Assembly: GCA_003550305.1 (NCBI GenBank)
Contig: QKYT01000061.1
Span: forward strand, 1 to 64,000
Reading direction: 5' to 3'
Length of the DNA: 64,000 bases
Source of the DNA: Glomus cerebriforme
Taxonomy: Eukaryota > Glomeromycota > Glomeromycetes > Glomerales > Glomeraceae
Shown here: in pieces, positions 23,780 to 36,800 of the stretch
How the letters are laid out: every line of letters starts with the position of its first letter
How positions within the stretch are numbered: the first letter of the stretch is position 1
Notes under the pieces: generated by a model
What the model was told of the DNA's origin: nothing
Databases searched by the model: none
What the model saw: the letters and a program-made list of their open reading frames with translations, nothing else
Position numbers and translations under genes: made by a program

Positions 23780-24560
23780 TAAAAAATTTAGCTCTCTCTT
23801 CATCGCTTAATTCTTCCTCTTTACTTATTTCTTCCTTATCAGCAATTTCATGTTCTCTTCCTTTTCGTTTACCTGCAGATTTTTTTCATATTCTCCTTTT
23901 TTTGTGCATAATGAGGATTTGCTGGCACTAAATGTCTTTTTTTTTGTTTTCGTTGCTATCAGGCCTTTCATCATCATCATCATCAACAACATCAATAATT
24001 AAATATTTGTTATTATCCGTGTTCCATGGTTTATAGACTTCTTTCTTTCGCTATTCAATTTCGAAGTATATAAGTAGAATGTTCGTTGATATATGATTCG
24101 TGGTATGTATTTTAATTATTTACTCTTTCTATCAATGAATTATATACTTTAAGTATATTATAAATTGGCTCTTGAAGTTATAAAATCCTTTTAACATACG
24201 ACGAACATTTAAATTTTTTGGTGGATACTTGTTAAGACAATTAAAATATTCCGAATTTTTTGTCACGATTTTTGTTCCATATTCTCCATTACATTTTCAA
24301 ATGCCAAACTTGCTACATATTCTCATCATGATTTATATAAAACTTTTAGGACATTTATTGAGCCAATATCATCAAAAATTGATACATTAGATGCATATTT
24401 ACGTGGAAAGTATCATCTTTTTATAAGCTTCCGTATTCTTTTTTTCGTCAACTTACATATCAGATATAGTTTTCCATATTTTGAAGGAATAAAAATTTTT
24501 ATTCATTTGCCAAGAAAAAGAGGAGATCGAGTCTATCATTGTTTTCATTTTTGTAAGGAC
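23780..24560 (-). pseudogene. Decayed gene in duplication unit 2
   Basis: This is the counterpart of 19600-20400, with the same CATCATCATC acidic run, the CTTTCGCTATTCAATTTCGA stretch and the ACTTTAAGTATATTATAAA stretch. It has more deletions: the CRNCR motif region has lost several bases near 24200. The minus strand beyond (24440-24540) holds further protein-like pieces not present in unit 1, such as WQMNKNFYSF. No intact frame remains. Confidence 0.4.
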
Positions 24561-25166
24561 AATATTGAATAATGAATAGTCTGCTCAAATAGTAAATCTA
24601 TATATAGTTTTGAATGTTTTATACAGAATTGATGCATGCTCAACTTGAGTTGTTTGAGTGATAGTGAGGTATACAATATGGTTGAGTTTGAGGCATTTGA
24701 TGTCCTAAACCATAAATAATTAGTTTTATATAAATTAGGTCACATACACGTATTATTTCGATTGATTTAATCAACGCGTCACACGCGTATTTATTGTATA
24801 ACTGATAAGGTAAAAAGTTAAATTGCATGAAGCTGTACATTAATGTAATATTGGTACCAGGAAAATCTGGGGTACTAATCAAGCTAGAAAATTTGATCAG
24901 AATTACCCAGATTATCATGACATATACTAGCTTCGGTCATATTTTATTTATTTAGTATCCCAAATGTGACTGAATAATACCCGACAATTTGACGCAATGC
25001 TTTATTGAGAATTTATCCGAAAATACAGTATATTTTAAAATTAAAAAAAAATGTCTATAACGTCTATAACAATACTTTTGATGCAATTAATAATATCAAC
25101 AATCTAAAAAAGGAAAAAATTGTAATGAAATACAAATAAAATACAGTATAAAAAAAAATGTTTTTT
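24560..25166. other. Intergenic, nothing recognised
   Basis: AT-rich sequence with a 92-codon open frame on the minus strand (24640-24918) that has no recognisable motif or codon pattern and is probably chance. The part next to 25167 is the 3' flank of the dehydrogenase gene. Confidence 0.4.
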
Positions 25167-26562
25167 TTAAACGATATCATCAAAAATTTTCTTAGGATCT
25201 AAGCCCTCAAATACAATTTTATAGACTGTTGTGAATAGAGGGAACCTAATTATAAAAAAAATAAAGGAATTAAATTTTTGATTAAAAAATTGAATTATTT
25301 GTTGAAGGAAACATTGCTATATAATGATACTTACTCATTCTCTAATCCTTTATTTTTCAAAACCGTGTTGAGTTCTTTTGCGGTAAGCGTTCCTTGCAAT
25401 TTTTGACCATTGAGAAGTTCTTTTTCTAATTGATCAAATGACTAGGAAAAAAATATATAATGTAATGTGTAAGCAAAAGATATGCAGTTAAAGAATTTAA
25501 TATATATATTATAATTACCTTTCCCGTAAGAACAAAAGCCTCTGCAGCCTTTCTATTTCTACCACCATAACAAGTTGTAATTACATCAGCAATACCGCAA
25601 CTTTCAAAAAAGGTTTCATCTTTAATACCCTTATAAAACATTTTAATATATTTTTTCATCTCCAATAAACCGATTCTAATAATAGCAGCTTTAGTATTAT
25701 CCCCTAATTTTAAACCATCAATAATACCTGCACCTATAGCAACAACATTTTTTAATGCACCACATAATTCAACCCCTAAAACATCATCAACTATACCAAC
25801 TTTAAAATATTTTGTTTCAAATAATCTTTTAAATAATTCTCCTTCTTGAAGATTTTTATATCCAATTGTTGTTTCCGAAAATTTTTCTTCCGCAATTTCA
25901 TTTGCAATGTTCGCACCGGAAAGTGTACAAACTGGAATTTTCAAAGCTTCTTTGATTACATGAGATATTGGACGGATTCCTGTTTCTGTGGCATCAAATC
26001 CTTTAACTAAAGATATTGCTTTAGCTTTAGAATGAACATTTCCTTGTAATTTATCACATACTTCACGTACAAACTAAATATTTATATGTATGAAAAAAAT
26101 AATTTAAAATAATGAAGTTTTTTTTTTAAAAAAAAAAATTATTATTAACTCTTTACGACGATAAAATACCTGATGAGGGATAACGAATACTAGAACCGTA
26201 GCATCTTTGGTGGCCTCCAAGATATCAGGTACAGCTTTAATATTATTAGGAAGTTTGAATCCAGGCAAATATTTTACATTTTCATGTTTTTCATTGATTA
26301 ATTCCGTTAATTTTTTATCCCCTATCATCTCTTCAAAAACCCACATCTTGACTTCCCGATCAAATCCTTTTTGTTGAGCAACATTTCCTCCTAAAATCCT
26401 TGCGATTACTGTACCCCTATAAAATAAAAATATCAGAAGGGGGCTGATTAACAACAACGTTTTATGGGGTGGTAACGTTTTCTTTTAGAAGATAGTTTAC
26501 CAGTTGCCACTTCCAATCACAGCGACCTTTTCAACTTCAACGGTTCTTGCTTCTTTAACCAT
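25167..26562 (-). CDS. GPD1: Glycerol-3-phosphate dehydrogenase (NAD+)
   Basis: Reduces dihydroxyacetone phosphate to sn-glycerol 3-phosphate with NADH, feeding glycerol (osmolyte) and glycerolipid synthesis and balancing cytosolic NADH. Five exons, all phases closing to 349 residues: 26562-26501, 26416-26170, 26073-25519, 25441-25335, 25245-25167. The start is the only Met before [14 protein letters not shown], whose GxGxxG dinucleotide loop is residues 17-22. Further signatures are [49 protein letters not shown], the catalytic-region [45 protein letters not shown] and the C-terminal [14 protein letters not shown]. The length fits cytosolic fungal enzymes. Intron 2 contains a T10A11 palindrome. 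No clear peroxisomal PTS2 precedes the Rossmann fold. Strong identification. Confidence 0.96.
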
Positions 26563-29500
26563 TGTATAAACAATATATCTTCTTAAAAGGAAATAGTTTG
26601 ATTGATTTGTAAAATTTAAAAGAAAATTTTTTTTATTATAAAAAAAATTTTTTTTAAAAGGTTGATTTAAAAAATAACGCAATTTCATTTTTTTTTCCCA
26701 CTGCCTTTATATAATCTAATGATATGATAATAAAAATAGATTCAATTGTATAACAAATAGCGTAATTTATACATGCAAAAATCCGTGATTAATACGTAAT
26801 GGAATTTTAGTGAACGAAATATTCCGTCCGCCCACCTGTCAATTAATTAATGTAAATTCTAAATATGTTAAACAAATAAGTGAGGTTGAATTAATACTAT
26901 TTTGTTAAGGCAGTTTTAATCCTTATTACATTTAAGTGGCTATTTAGATCACCGTCAATCGCACATGATTTGCGAAATTATATTTGTAATCATTCAAACG
27001 GTTAAACTTCGGTTAATTAAGTCTTTGTTTAATAAAACTGTTATTGAATTTGAAATCATTCTTAAATAATAAATGCGTTCGTGTTTTTTTTCCGGAAACT
27101 AAAATATTTAAAAAAATTTTCACATGAAAATCTAATTGTCTTTCAGTCATTATTTTTGCAAATCCTAATCATAGAAAGGATTTACCGAATTCTTGAAGGT
27201 ACATTGAAAATCGTGTCTTATGTATAGATATTCTTTTGTTAACATAACTTGTTTATTACATTCAGACAGTCGGACCTATTATTAAGGAACTCAATAAGAA
27301 AATCATTTTATAATATTTAATCTAGTTCCGAAATTATCCGATAGAAAGCCGCCGCAATTCAAGGGATGTGTTCCGGTATTATGAATAAAAAACAAATAAT
27401 TGCTGCTGTGTTTTAAAGATTACCCGGTTTTATTTTGTAATTGGTTGATATAAAGTTATCGTTTCAAATTCGGTTTCTTTCTATTTTTAAGATACAATAA
27501 AAAAATCCTGATATAGCATTAATTAATATCATGTGATCGTGGTCACTAGTTTATCCAGAATTTTTCCTCGGAATTTTTTGATGGGCACGGATGATTACAC
27601 CGCATGTTCATCGACTGGCCAGTCTAGTAAATTCAAACGACATGCAAGAAGTTTAGTGTCGAAAAAATAACATTTTAATAATTTTTGGTTTGTTTTACAA
27701 TATATTTAAGCAAATAACGATATCAATTCGTAATTGTACTGAAATCCTGTTAATATGGTGCAATAAACACGCTTAACCATGTATTTTCCAGTAGGGTGGG
27801 TCATTGGGTATTGCGTTCAGCTGGAGGAAAGAAGATAAAAAAAAAACATAAGGTCAACATTGTTCGATCTCAAATATAGTTTGAATGTTTTGATTAAATA
27901 GTCGCAAAAAATTGGGTCAACAATTTTAATTTAGAGCTATAAATATTAGATTTCCGTATATTCAACGTGACACATGATAATATCAAATATACAGTAAATG
28001 AGATGATTTAGTCACGCAGTGGCTAAATCCGTCCAATCAAATTGCAGTATTGGAACAATATAATCGTAGTTCAGCCAGATATATAAATAAGATCACGCCG
28101 GTTTTATTGCACTAATATTTTATTATAATTTTTCAATATAAAATATGATTAAGCCATTTTAAAAGCTAAATTAATATGTGTAAAAATGGCATGATCATTA
28201 ATCTTCAATATTTCTTTATCTTACAATAAATATACAATGATTTATAACATAAAAACCAATTTTTGCCATAATTAGGAAAAAACAATAGTTTAACTATGCA
28301 TGTTGGCGACCAGCATTTATGCATAAAAATTATCCAAATTTTTAAATAATAAAAACTAATATCTATTATTATAGATATTAAATAAACTGATAAAATAAAA
28401 TAATTATTAAAATTTAAAAATTTATTTATTATAATTTCTTTATTATTAATTAAATAACAATATTTTAATTGAATAAAATTAAACCGAATTTTAAATATGA
28501 TTATTTTTTTAAAAAAAAAACAATATTACTATATATAAATTAAATTATTATAGTTATTATTTTTGTATGTTTAGTAATTTAATTATTTATTTATATTTTT
28601 TTGAATATATATAGTAACTTTAAATACAGTATTATATAATTAATGACTTTTATTATTTGCATTTTTTTAAAAAGTTTACTAGTAATATTAATAATAATTT
28701 ACTATAATAATTTGATTCTTTAATTTTATAACTAATACTTTTACTAGAATTATTAATGCATATTTATTTACTTTAGAGTATAATTGTCTTAATATTATTT
28801 AAGATTTTATTCTGAATTCTTTTTTTAAAAAATATAAAATTTAATTATTACTATTTAACATTACTTTAAAATAATAACACCATATCAGTCATCTTTTAAA
28901 AGAATTATATAAAAATTTTACCTTAATTATTATTTTTTGCTAATAAAAATAATCTTTTAATCCTAGATAATATCATTTTTTTATTTAATAATATATAATT
29001 GTTGAAAAATTAAATGGGACTGGTTAGCCAAGTATATGGCATGAAGTTTCAATGGATATTTGTTCGATTTTCTTAACATTTATCCAAATATTTAGAAATT
29101 TCTATAGGAAGGATAATGATATAAAATGGACATTTTGAATAGATTATTATAATTTATTTCGACAATAAAATTCAAAAAAAAATTCTCTCTATCTATCAAA
29201 GTGAATGAAAATTCAAAAAAATAATAATATAAATAAAGCGGCAGTTTGCTGCTTATGATCTTTCTACATATAAATGTTTCTAAATTGCAATTATTGTCTA
29301 TATCCAGTAAATTTCGTTAAATTTTTGAATTTTATTTCGTTCATTGTTCTTTTTTATTTTGTTTGTTTCAATTTCAATGACTTATTATTCAAGGTTTTTT
29401 TTTTCCGTAAATTGAAAGTTTTTTCTCGAAAAGCTGCAGATCTTATTTTACATGAAGTCACATGATTCGGTTATCCTTTTAGCTATTTATATTCATTTAA

Positions 29501-30821
29501 TTTATAAATTGTATGCTAATAAAATAATGAAAAAATGAACGCGACGAACACAGAATTAAACCAAGATTTTTATTTGGTCGAAATGGATATTTTTTTATGT
29601 AATGAAACAAAAAGAGATACGAGAGTGTTACAACAATTAACGTAGTAAGTATAAAATATGAAATCAACAGATTATAATTTTTTTGGTTTTTTTTGTGACA
29701 ATAACATTGTAACGTAGGAAATAATAACATATATGCGATAGATAAGAATGCGTGATATGCACATTGATATATTATTTATGCTATCGTGACAAAACAAATA
29801 TTACCGTACCTAATTTTTTATTAAAAAAATTTACCATTACGCAGATTTTCTCTCGTTCTTTTTATTATTTATTATTATTGTATTCTTTTTTATATTAATT
29901 TTTTTTCATTTTTAAAATGATTTGTTTTTTTTTATCTGTCCATGCGTTTTCTCTTTACAGTCATATTTGGGAACTAAAATGTATGTGTTCAAAAAAAACA
30001 AAAATTTCTAATAATTTAATATTTATTTATCCGTTATTTGAAATAAATAAGTTATTGTATTAAAAATTCTAGTGTATAAATGTAACATTTGAGCAACAAA
30101 GTATGGAAACACACAAGATTTGACTGGAATTGTCAAGAATAATACATAATTTATTTATTTTATTTCTTTTTTATATTTTTTAAAAAAAAACCGTGTTTAA
30201 CAAAAAGGAAAAAAAAAAAAAAAAAAAAAGTTTTTCGATTGACACGAACGCGGTAATTGGTAATTTTATACTATTGTATTTATAATCATATGAACCATTC
30301 CCAAAAAAAAAATCTAAACTATTATATATGTTATATATGTATAATTTCTTTTCAGTTTATGTATGATGCCCGTGCTACAGTTTTGTAACCCCAATAAAAT
30401 AACTCTACTTGTTTACTAAACAATTTTCTCCACATTTCTTAACTGTTAGTCATTTTTTTTCCCTCTCTTTTTTCTTCCCTCCTTTCCGTCCCCATCTCGA
30501 AATATAATTCATTTTTCTATATGTTGGACGGTGTATAAAAATTTATTTATTCAATATAATAAAAAAAGGTTCGAAATAATACAAAAATCTTTATAAAAAA
30601 AAATTTTACCGTTCCCTTATTATTTATTTTTATTTCCCCACCTGTTTAATGACGGTGTCGAGATATCCTTTTAGACGATTAAATTTCATTACTACTACTA
30701 CAATATATTATAACATTCTATATTTGTATTTATTTTTAACATATTGGAATAAAATAAAATAAAAAAAAAAAAAGAAAAAGACTGCATTTTTCACTCACGA
30801 ATATATAATATTTCTTTTGTA
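26563..30821. other. Long AT-rich intergenic region
   Basis: A 4.2-kb gap between divergent GPD1 and the Bem2-like gene. It is AT-rich throughout, and 28350-28990 is almost only A and T, with no open frame worth reporting. Bases 30140-30780 before the Bem2-like start hold long A and T runs and pyrimidine-rich stretches (TTTTTTTCCCTCTCTTTTTT near 30455), as expected of a fungal promoter and leader. No RNA gene was recognised. Confidence 0.5.
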
Positions 30822-33800
30822 ATGTTTAAGAGAAAAGCAAAAAAGTCTGGCGAAGAACAAAAAAATCAATCACCAAAACAATCAGGAAATAGTAATGAAT
30901 CATCAAATAGACAATTAGCAATTGTACACAACAAAACTACAGCTACTATTAATTTTATATTAAATAAAGCTCCTGGTCTTTTACCAGCAGTTGTTAATAC
31001 AGCAAAGTCCATAACACCAAAATTACCTTCAAAAAAACATGATAAAAATCGGAATCGAAATATTAATAAAGATGAAAATATTGGACAATCCAATTTACCC
31101 TCGCAAGGTTCACCATCTCCTCCCTTTACGAGTCCAATTTTAACACCTCATACAAGAAGTGGTTCTAGATCTTTAAATGAAATAGAGACAGGAGAAGGAG
31201 ATCATGTTAGCGATCATCAAAGACGTCCTTCTGAACCAACACCTGTTCGAGGTAATTTTCCACCAGGAATATTATCACATAATAATTATAATAGAAATGG
31301 AAATGTACCTGCAATTAATATTCATAATGTTGATGAAGGTATGATCTCCCCTATTGATCACTCTCCCAATTTAATTTCAAATGTTAATGTTATTAAAGAA
31401 GGTTATTTAAAAAAGATTGATTTTGATTCAAAACCTTCTTTAACTTCACGAGGTTGGAAAGTTTATAAGGTTAATTTAAGAGGATCAAAATTATATTTTT
31501 ATAAACCTCCTTCTGAGGCTGTTTTGAAGACTTTTTTTCCAAATAATAAAGACATACCAATTGGAAAAGATTATTCAACACTTTCTCCTGTTGTAGCGAA
31601 TGATCGTGGAATTCATCTTAATCCTTCTAATTTTGAATCTAATGCAGCTAAATTAATTTTTGAAGGTGGAGCAAATTCTTCTTTTAATGGAGAAATTCAA
31701 TTTATTCCCCCTCTTATAAAAAAATATTATTATGGTGAAACGGGTTATGAAGTGGATCGTTCGGTTGTAATGAGATTTAAAAAACTCATATGTTTACTTA
31801 TATTTGAGGATCATGTAGTTATATGTAAACGTAAATTTATTAGATATACTAGTAATTTAAGGTTATTTGGTGGTGGGAATCATTCTTCAACAAATGTTCC
31901 TCCTTCAAATACTGGAACTGAATTCGGTGGTCAAGATATTGATGCAAGAAGTGTTAGTAGTACTCGTGGTATTCCAGATAATGATGGTACAACTACAAAT
32001 AAGGGAAAAGGTTATTTTACTAAATGGAAACTTGATGCATATTATCCAATTCATAGTATTGAAATCATTGATCCAAATTTTCAAACTACTTATTCTCCTT
32101 ATATTGTTCCTTCTACACAACCATATTCTACAAATAGAGTGAATGATCCTGAAACTTCTTCACTTCATTCTGTTTCTTCCTCAATTTCAGTCGCTGCTAA
32201 TGTCAATTCTTCTTCAGGAGCCATTCTTTATTTAAATATAACTGATGGTCGTGATAAGGATAGTTATCGTGTTTTCGTTGTACCGAATAATGAAATTAGA
32301 TCATTATGGGAGGCAAAATTATTTGATGCAAAGAAAAAAAGTTTAAGAAAAATAATGATACAACATGGTGGCGCGGACATCAATAACCCTGTCGGATCAC
32401 ATGATCAGAATTCATCAAATGGTTTGGGTGGTGATAAACCAGAAAGTGGTAGTTCCTCATTGAGAAAAGCTAGAGTTTATTGGGGTACAAATAAACATCC
32501 AGAATTGATCATAAAGGAAATCAAACCTGATCAAAATTCAGAACATGATAATGTATCAGCAACTACATCACCAGTGTCTCCATCACCTCCTAGTGTTGAA
32601 TCATCATCACAGAGACTTATTCGTGGAGGTTTAATTGATTCATTGGTTCATGAGCTTATATTTGAAACTCAGAAGGGTCCAAATGATGATAATGATGATT
32701 TCCTTCATGCTTTCCTTTTAACTTATCCACTTTTCGCTGATCCAAGTCATATATTTCGTGAATTACGTCGTTGTGGGAACATGCAAAGCTCTGAACGAAA
32801 AAAATCAAATGCTATCATCAAAAGATTGTTCACTATTTTATCCGCATGGTGTAAAAATCATGGACATGATTTGTCGCGTGATGAAGTCTATAATGGAATG
32901 ATAGAAACATTAGAAGAAGTTTTAGGCATTGCTGAAGATGAAGAAATTGCTGAAGGTGAAGAGTTAAAGAAATTGATACAGGAAAATCGTAAAAATATTC
33001 AAAATGTTTCAGACGACAATAAGGAAGAACAGTTAACATCCCTTCAAGGTCCTCCTGCTCCACTATCTCTAGATCTTTCTAATTTACTTGTCACCGGTTT
33101 AACTCCTGCTTTGTTCTTAAAGATGGAACCAAAGGAATTAGCTCAACAACTTTATATTTACCATTTCTTGGAACTTAAAAAGACAAACCCAGGAAAGAAT
33201 TTAAAAAGGTTTATTCCATCAAAATATCGTCCAGAATCACTTACAAGTCCATTAAATGATACTCCTACAACTCCTCATTTTATAACGAGATTAATATATC
33301 ATCATATATTAATCTTAACTCAGCAATCAGCTTATACTAGTCGTCGACCTTTATTATTGACTCATTGGATAAAGACTGGTATAGCATGTAAAACATTAGG
33401 TGATATGACCGGATGGATGGCGGTTGCTTTAGCTATTTGTTCACCTGCCATAGTACGTTTAAAGGAAACATGGCGACGCGTTAATAAACAATGGATTGAT
33501 GTTGTTGTCGACGATTGGGTGCCACTTTTAATTAAATGTGGTGGTATCGATGGTGAAATTGATATTGAAAATTTCAAATCCTTACTACTTGTTATATATG
33601 ATAGAAAGGAAAAGAGCAAGACGAAACCTATTCCATATTTTGGTTTCATCACTCTTGCTTTGGAACGATTAAATTCCACTATTCCATCTGTAATAGACCG
33701 ATCCACCAATGATACAACTCGTGTTGGTTCAAGAAATAATAGTATTACAGGAAATGGTGTTGTAAATTTTGAAAAATATTGGAAAATGTATGATACTATT

Positions 33801-36800
33801 ATTGAATCTCTTGCTCAATGGCAACAAACTGGAAATTTTAATGATAACAGCGGAGACACTTGTCCTTTTTCACCTTCTTCTCCTTTACAAAAATTTTTTC
33901 ATCAATTTAATTCTGTTCCTGCCTCATCGGCTCTTGATACTTGGCAGTTATTCGATTCTTCCTTGAGTTGTGAACCACGTCTTCATGGTCAATATTTGGA
34001 ACATCATGCTCGTCAACGAAAATCTCATTCTGCATATGTTCCTTTGGTATTCACGGAAGTTATACCAACGAATCGTTTATTTGAGAAAAATGCCTACTTA
34101 AGTGCTAGTGGGGCTTTGGGTAAAAGGGCATCTAACTCTTCATTAAATCTTGGGGATAATAATCCTACAGTATCATCTGGGCGTCCCATTATTTCCGGGC
34201 CTACACCTCTCAATTTAGACGCGCTTCCAGCCTCGAATTCTACAAAGAGTAAACCTAATTCACCGAATCACCTTTCTGTACAACGTGGTGTTAGAAAAAG
34301 AACTTTATCTTTTCCACCAGCTAGAATAGGTCCTTTGACCTCTACTACATGGAATACCGGGTTGGATCTTGTTACAAGGAATTGGTTGGGTGGACTTGTT
34401 CAGCATCGTGGAGGTTATACCGTTTTGTTAAAATGTATGAAAGATATTGCAGGTGTTGGTGAAATGTTAATGTTTGTAAAAGATGGAGAATTAGTCTTCA
34501 AATCTGTTAGAGATGCTACTGGATCTCGACCTGCCAGTCTTGTTGAAAATTCTTCTGGAACTAGTTCTAAACGTAATTCAATTCATGGTCTTGTCGCTTT
34601 AACACAGCAACAAAATTCGCCACGAACGAGCATTTATAATAGTGATCATGATGCTCTTATGGTTGTTGTTAAAGCTGGAACTTTAGAACGTTTGGTGGAT
34701 GTTTTGATCAATGGTGTTGCTTCTTATAGCACTAGTGTTGTTGATGACAATGGTGAACCACCTTTGACCATTGGAAAACAAGGACAACTTGGAATTAATT
34801 CTGAAGAATATTTAGCAACTTTTTTTAGTACATATCGTAGTTTTTGCAGTCCTATTTTACTTCTCGATATCTTAAGAAAACGGTTTATCAATGCAAAGAA
34901 AGTATCCAAAGATGATGTCGAATCTCGAAATCAAATGGAAGCCCAATTAAGCCCCACGCGTGATGATGATGTAAATTACGATTGGAATATGGTGTCTACA
35001 ATTCAAAGTAAAGTTTTAAAAGTATTCTATTATTGGGTTAAAGAATTTTTTCATGATTTCTTGGATGATTTGACTTTAAAAAATCGGTTAATGCATTTTA
35101 TTGACGAAGCCAAAGATGAAGTGGAAAGTTGGTCTAAAATTATTAGGGAGGAACCTTTGGTAGTTTTAGCTGAGGATGTTAAATCTTCTTTAAATTCTTT
35201 AAGATGTTTAGCTGCAAAGAAGAGTCTTGAACCAACATACGATTTTCAAGATGAAACGATGGCTAGTCTTGTTGATAAAGTGATGAATGATTCATATCAG
35301 TTATCATCTTCAGACAATGATAATAAACAAATCAAAAATGATGATGATATAGTTATTCCTTCAATAGATAATAACGAAGTTTGTGACCTCTTGGATAGTA
35401 TTGATTTAACGGTTCTTAGATTGTTTGAAACGGTAACGCCACAAGATTGGATTTTAGCTTATGAGATTCTAGAGACTCAATCTGCCGATATCCTTGGTTG
35501 GTATCCAAAAAAACAATCTCCAAGTTCCGATGACGAAATTATTATCACAGACATATTTATTACTATGCAACAAACGGAACGAGTTAGCAACTCTAAAGAA
35601 TACGTTCTCGATTCACTTCCTCGATCAATTAAAGCTTTGTGTCGTATGCATAAAATTATACGTAACTGGATAATTCAAGAAATTACGTCACCATCTGTTG
35701 ATTCCGATAAACGAGTGAATCGAATAAATAAGTTACTCGATATGATATTGTTAAGTAGAAAGAGAATGGTCAAATTAGATATTTACCCAAGAGATGAAGC
35801 TGCTAAACAAGATTTTGAATCTAAAAGAGGGGTTCCATCCTTTATTGAGAGTTCTATTGTTAGTGGTTTAATTAGCCCAGAAAGTAGATTTTTCACACGA
35901 GCTTGGAATGATGTAGCACAAAATCGAAATAGTGGACTGGATACACTTGATAGTTTACTTCAAGGTGAATCTTCCAAACCTGTCAAAGATTCACATCCTA
36001 ATTTCGCTTTAGTGCCATGTATTGGATGGTTATTTGAAAGAATGTTGGAAATATGTTGCAATGTTCCTGATATGTCTTTTGAATCCGAAAAATTGATTAA
36101 TTATGATAAACGTCGTTACGTATATAATTTGACACAAATATTTGTTCGATTACAACATGAACTAACAGAACGATCTCAAGAAATAGTTCCTTCTATCGAT
36201 GTTCGATTTCTAACAAATGCAAATTCATATAACAATACTTCCAAGTCGGATTTACGTAATATTAAAGACTTTGCTATTAGGGAAAATAGTACAGTTCGTA
36301 TCACTAATACACAATCAAAGTATGTAAAATCTCAAAAACCTTTTAATAAACTTGTCGCTGAACAACAAGAAAAAATTAAACGCGATCAGAAGGAGAGAGA
36401 TCGGTTGGCAAAAGATATACGCGAAACTCAAAATAAATTACAAAAGAAATCGAGAACGAATCACAGACCATCAAGAGTTGAAAGTTTTATTAAACAAGTT
36501 GCAAGACCTCTTTCTATAGCTTTTGGGAGTTCTTGGCAATCACATAATTCTGGAAACTCACCAAATTTAAAGAATTTATCTGGACAATATCATTCCTCAT
36601 CTTCTAAAGCAGCGCTCGTTATTAATCTAATTAATTCTAATGCATCTGAGGCTTCTTCTGATTTTGGTTTAACACTTGATTCTGTTTTTCGAATTGTAAC
36701 CGAAGAAGGGGGCCAATATTTATTCCAAGCTCTTGATAATGACAATATGAACGACTGGATAAGAGTTATTAATGAAGCAGCCAAAGAAGGAGCAGAAAAA

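Larger units (their letters stand above)
16380..24290. repeat. Direct tandem segmental duplication of about 4 kb
   Basis: Unit 1 (about 16380-20400) and unit 2 (about 20525-24280) match along their length in the same order. They share 3' flanking DNA with TATTTATTTAAT...TTTACTGTATATTGA, the whole kelch gene including introns, the upstream region (TGTGAAACAAATAATCATT), and a decayed gene ending in the conserved ATGAATTATATACTTTAAGT stretch. Coding parts are almost identical while flanks carry many substitutions and small indels, so the exons are under constraint or were homogenised by conversion. Confidence 0.8.

Noticed and set aside
24640..24918. 92-codon minus-strand ORF
   Set aside because: Low-complexity hydrophobic composition without recognisable features, no splice partners, in decaying duplicated DNA.
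29274..29730. Two short opposite ORFs rich in Phe/Leu/Ile
   Set aside because: Composition is what random AT-rich sequence gives; no motif, splice structure or paralogue supports them.
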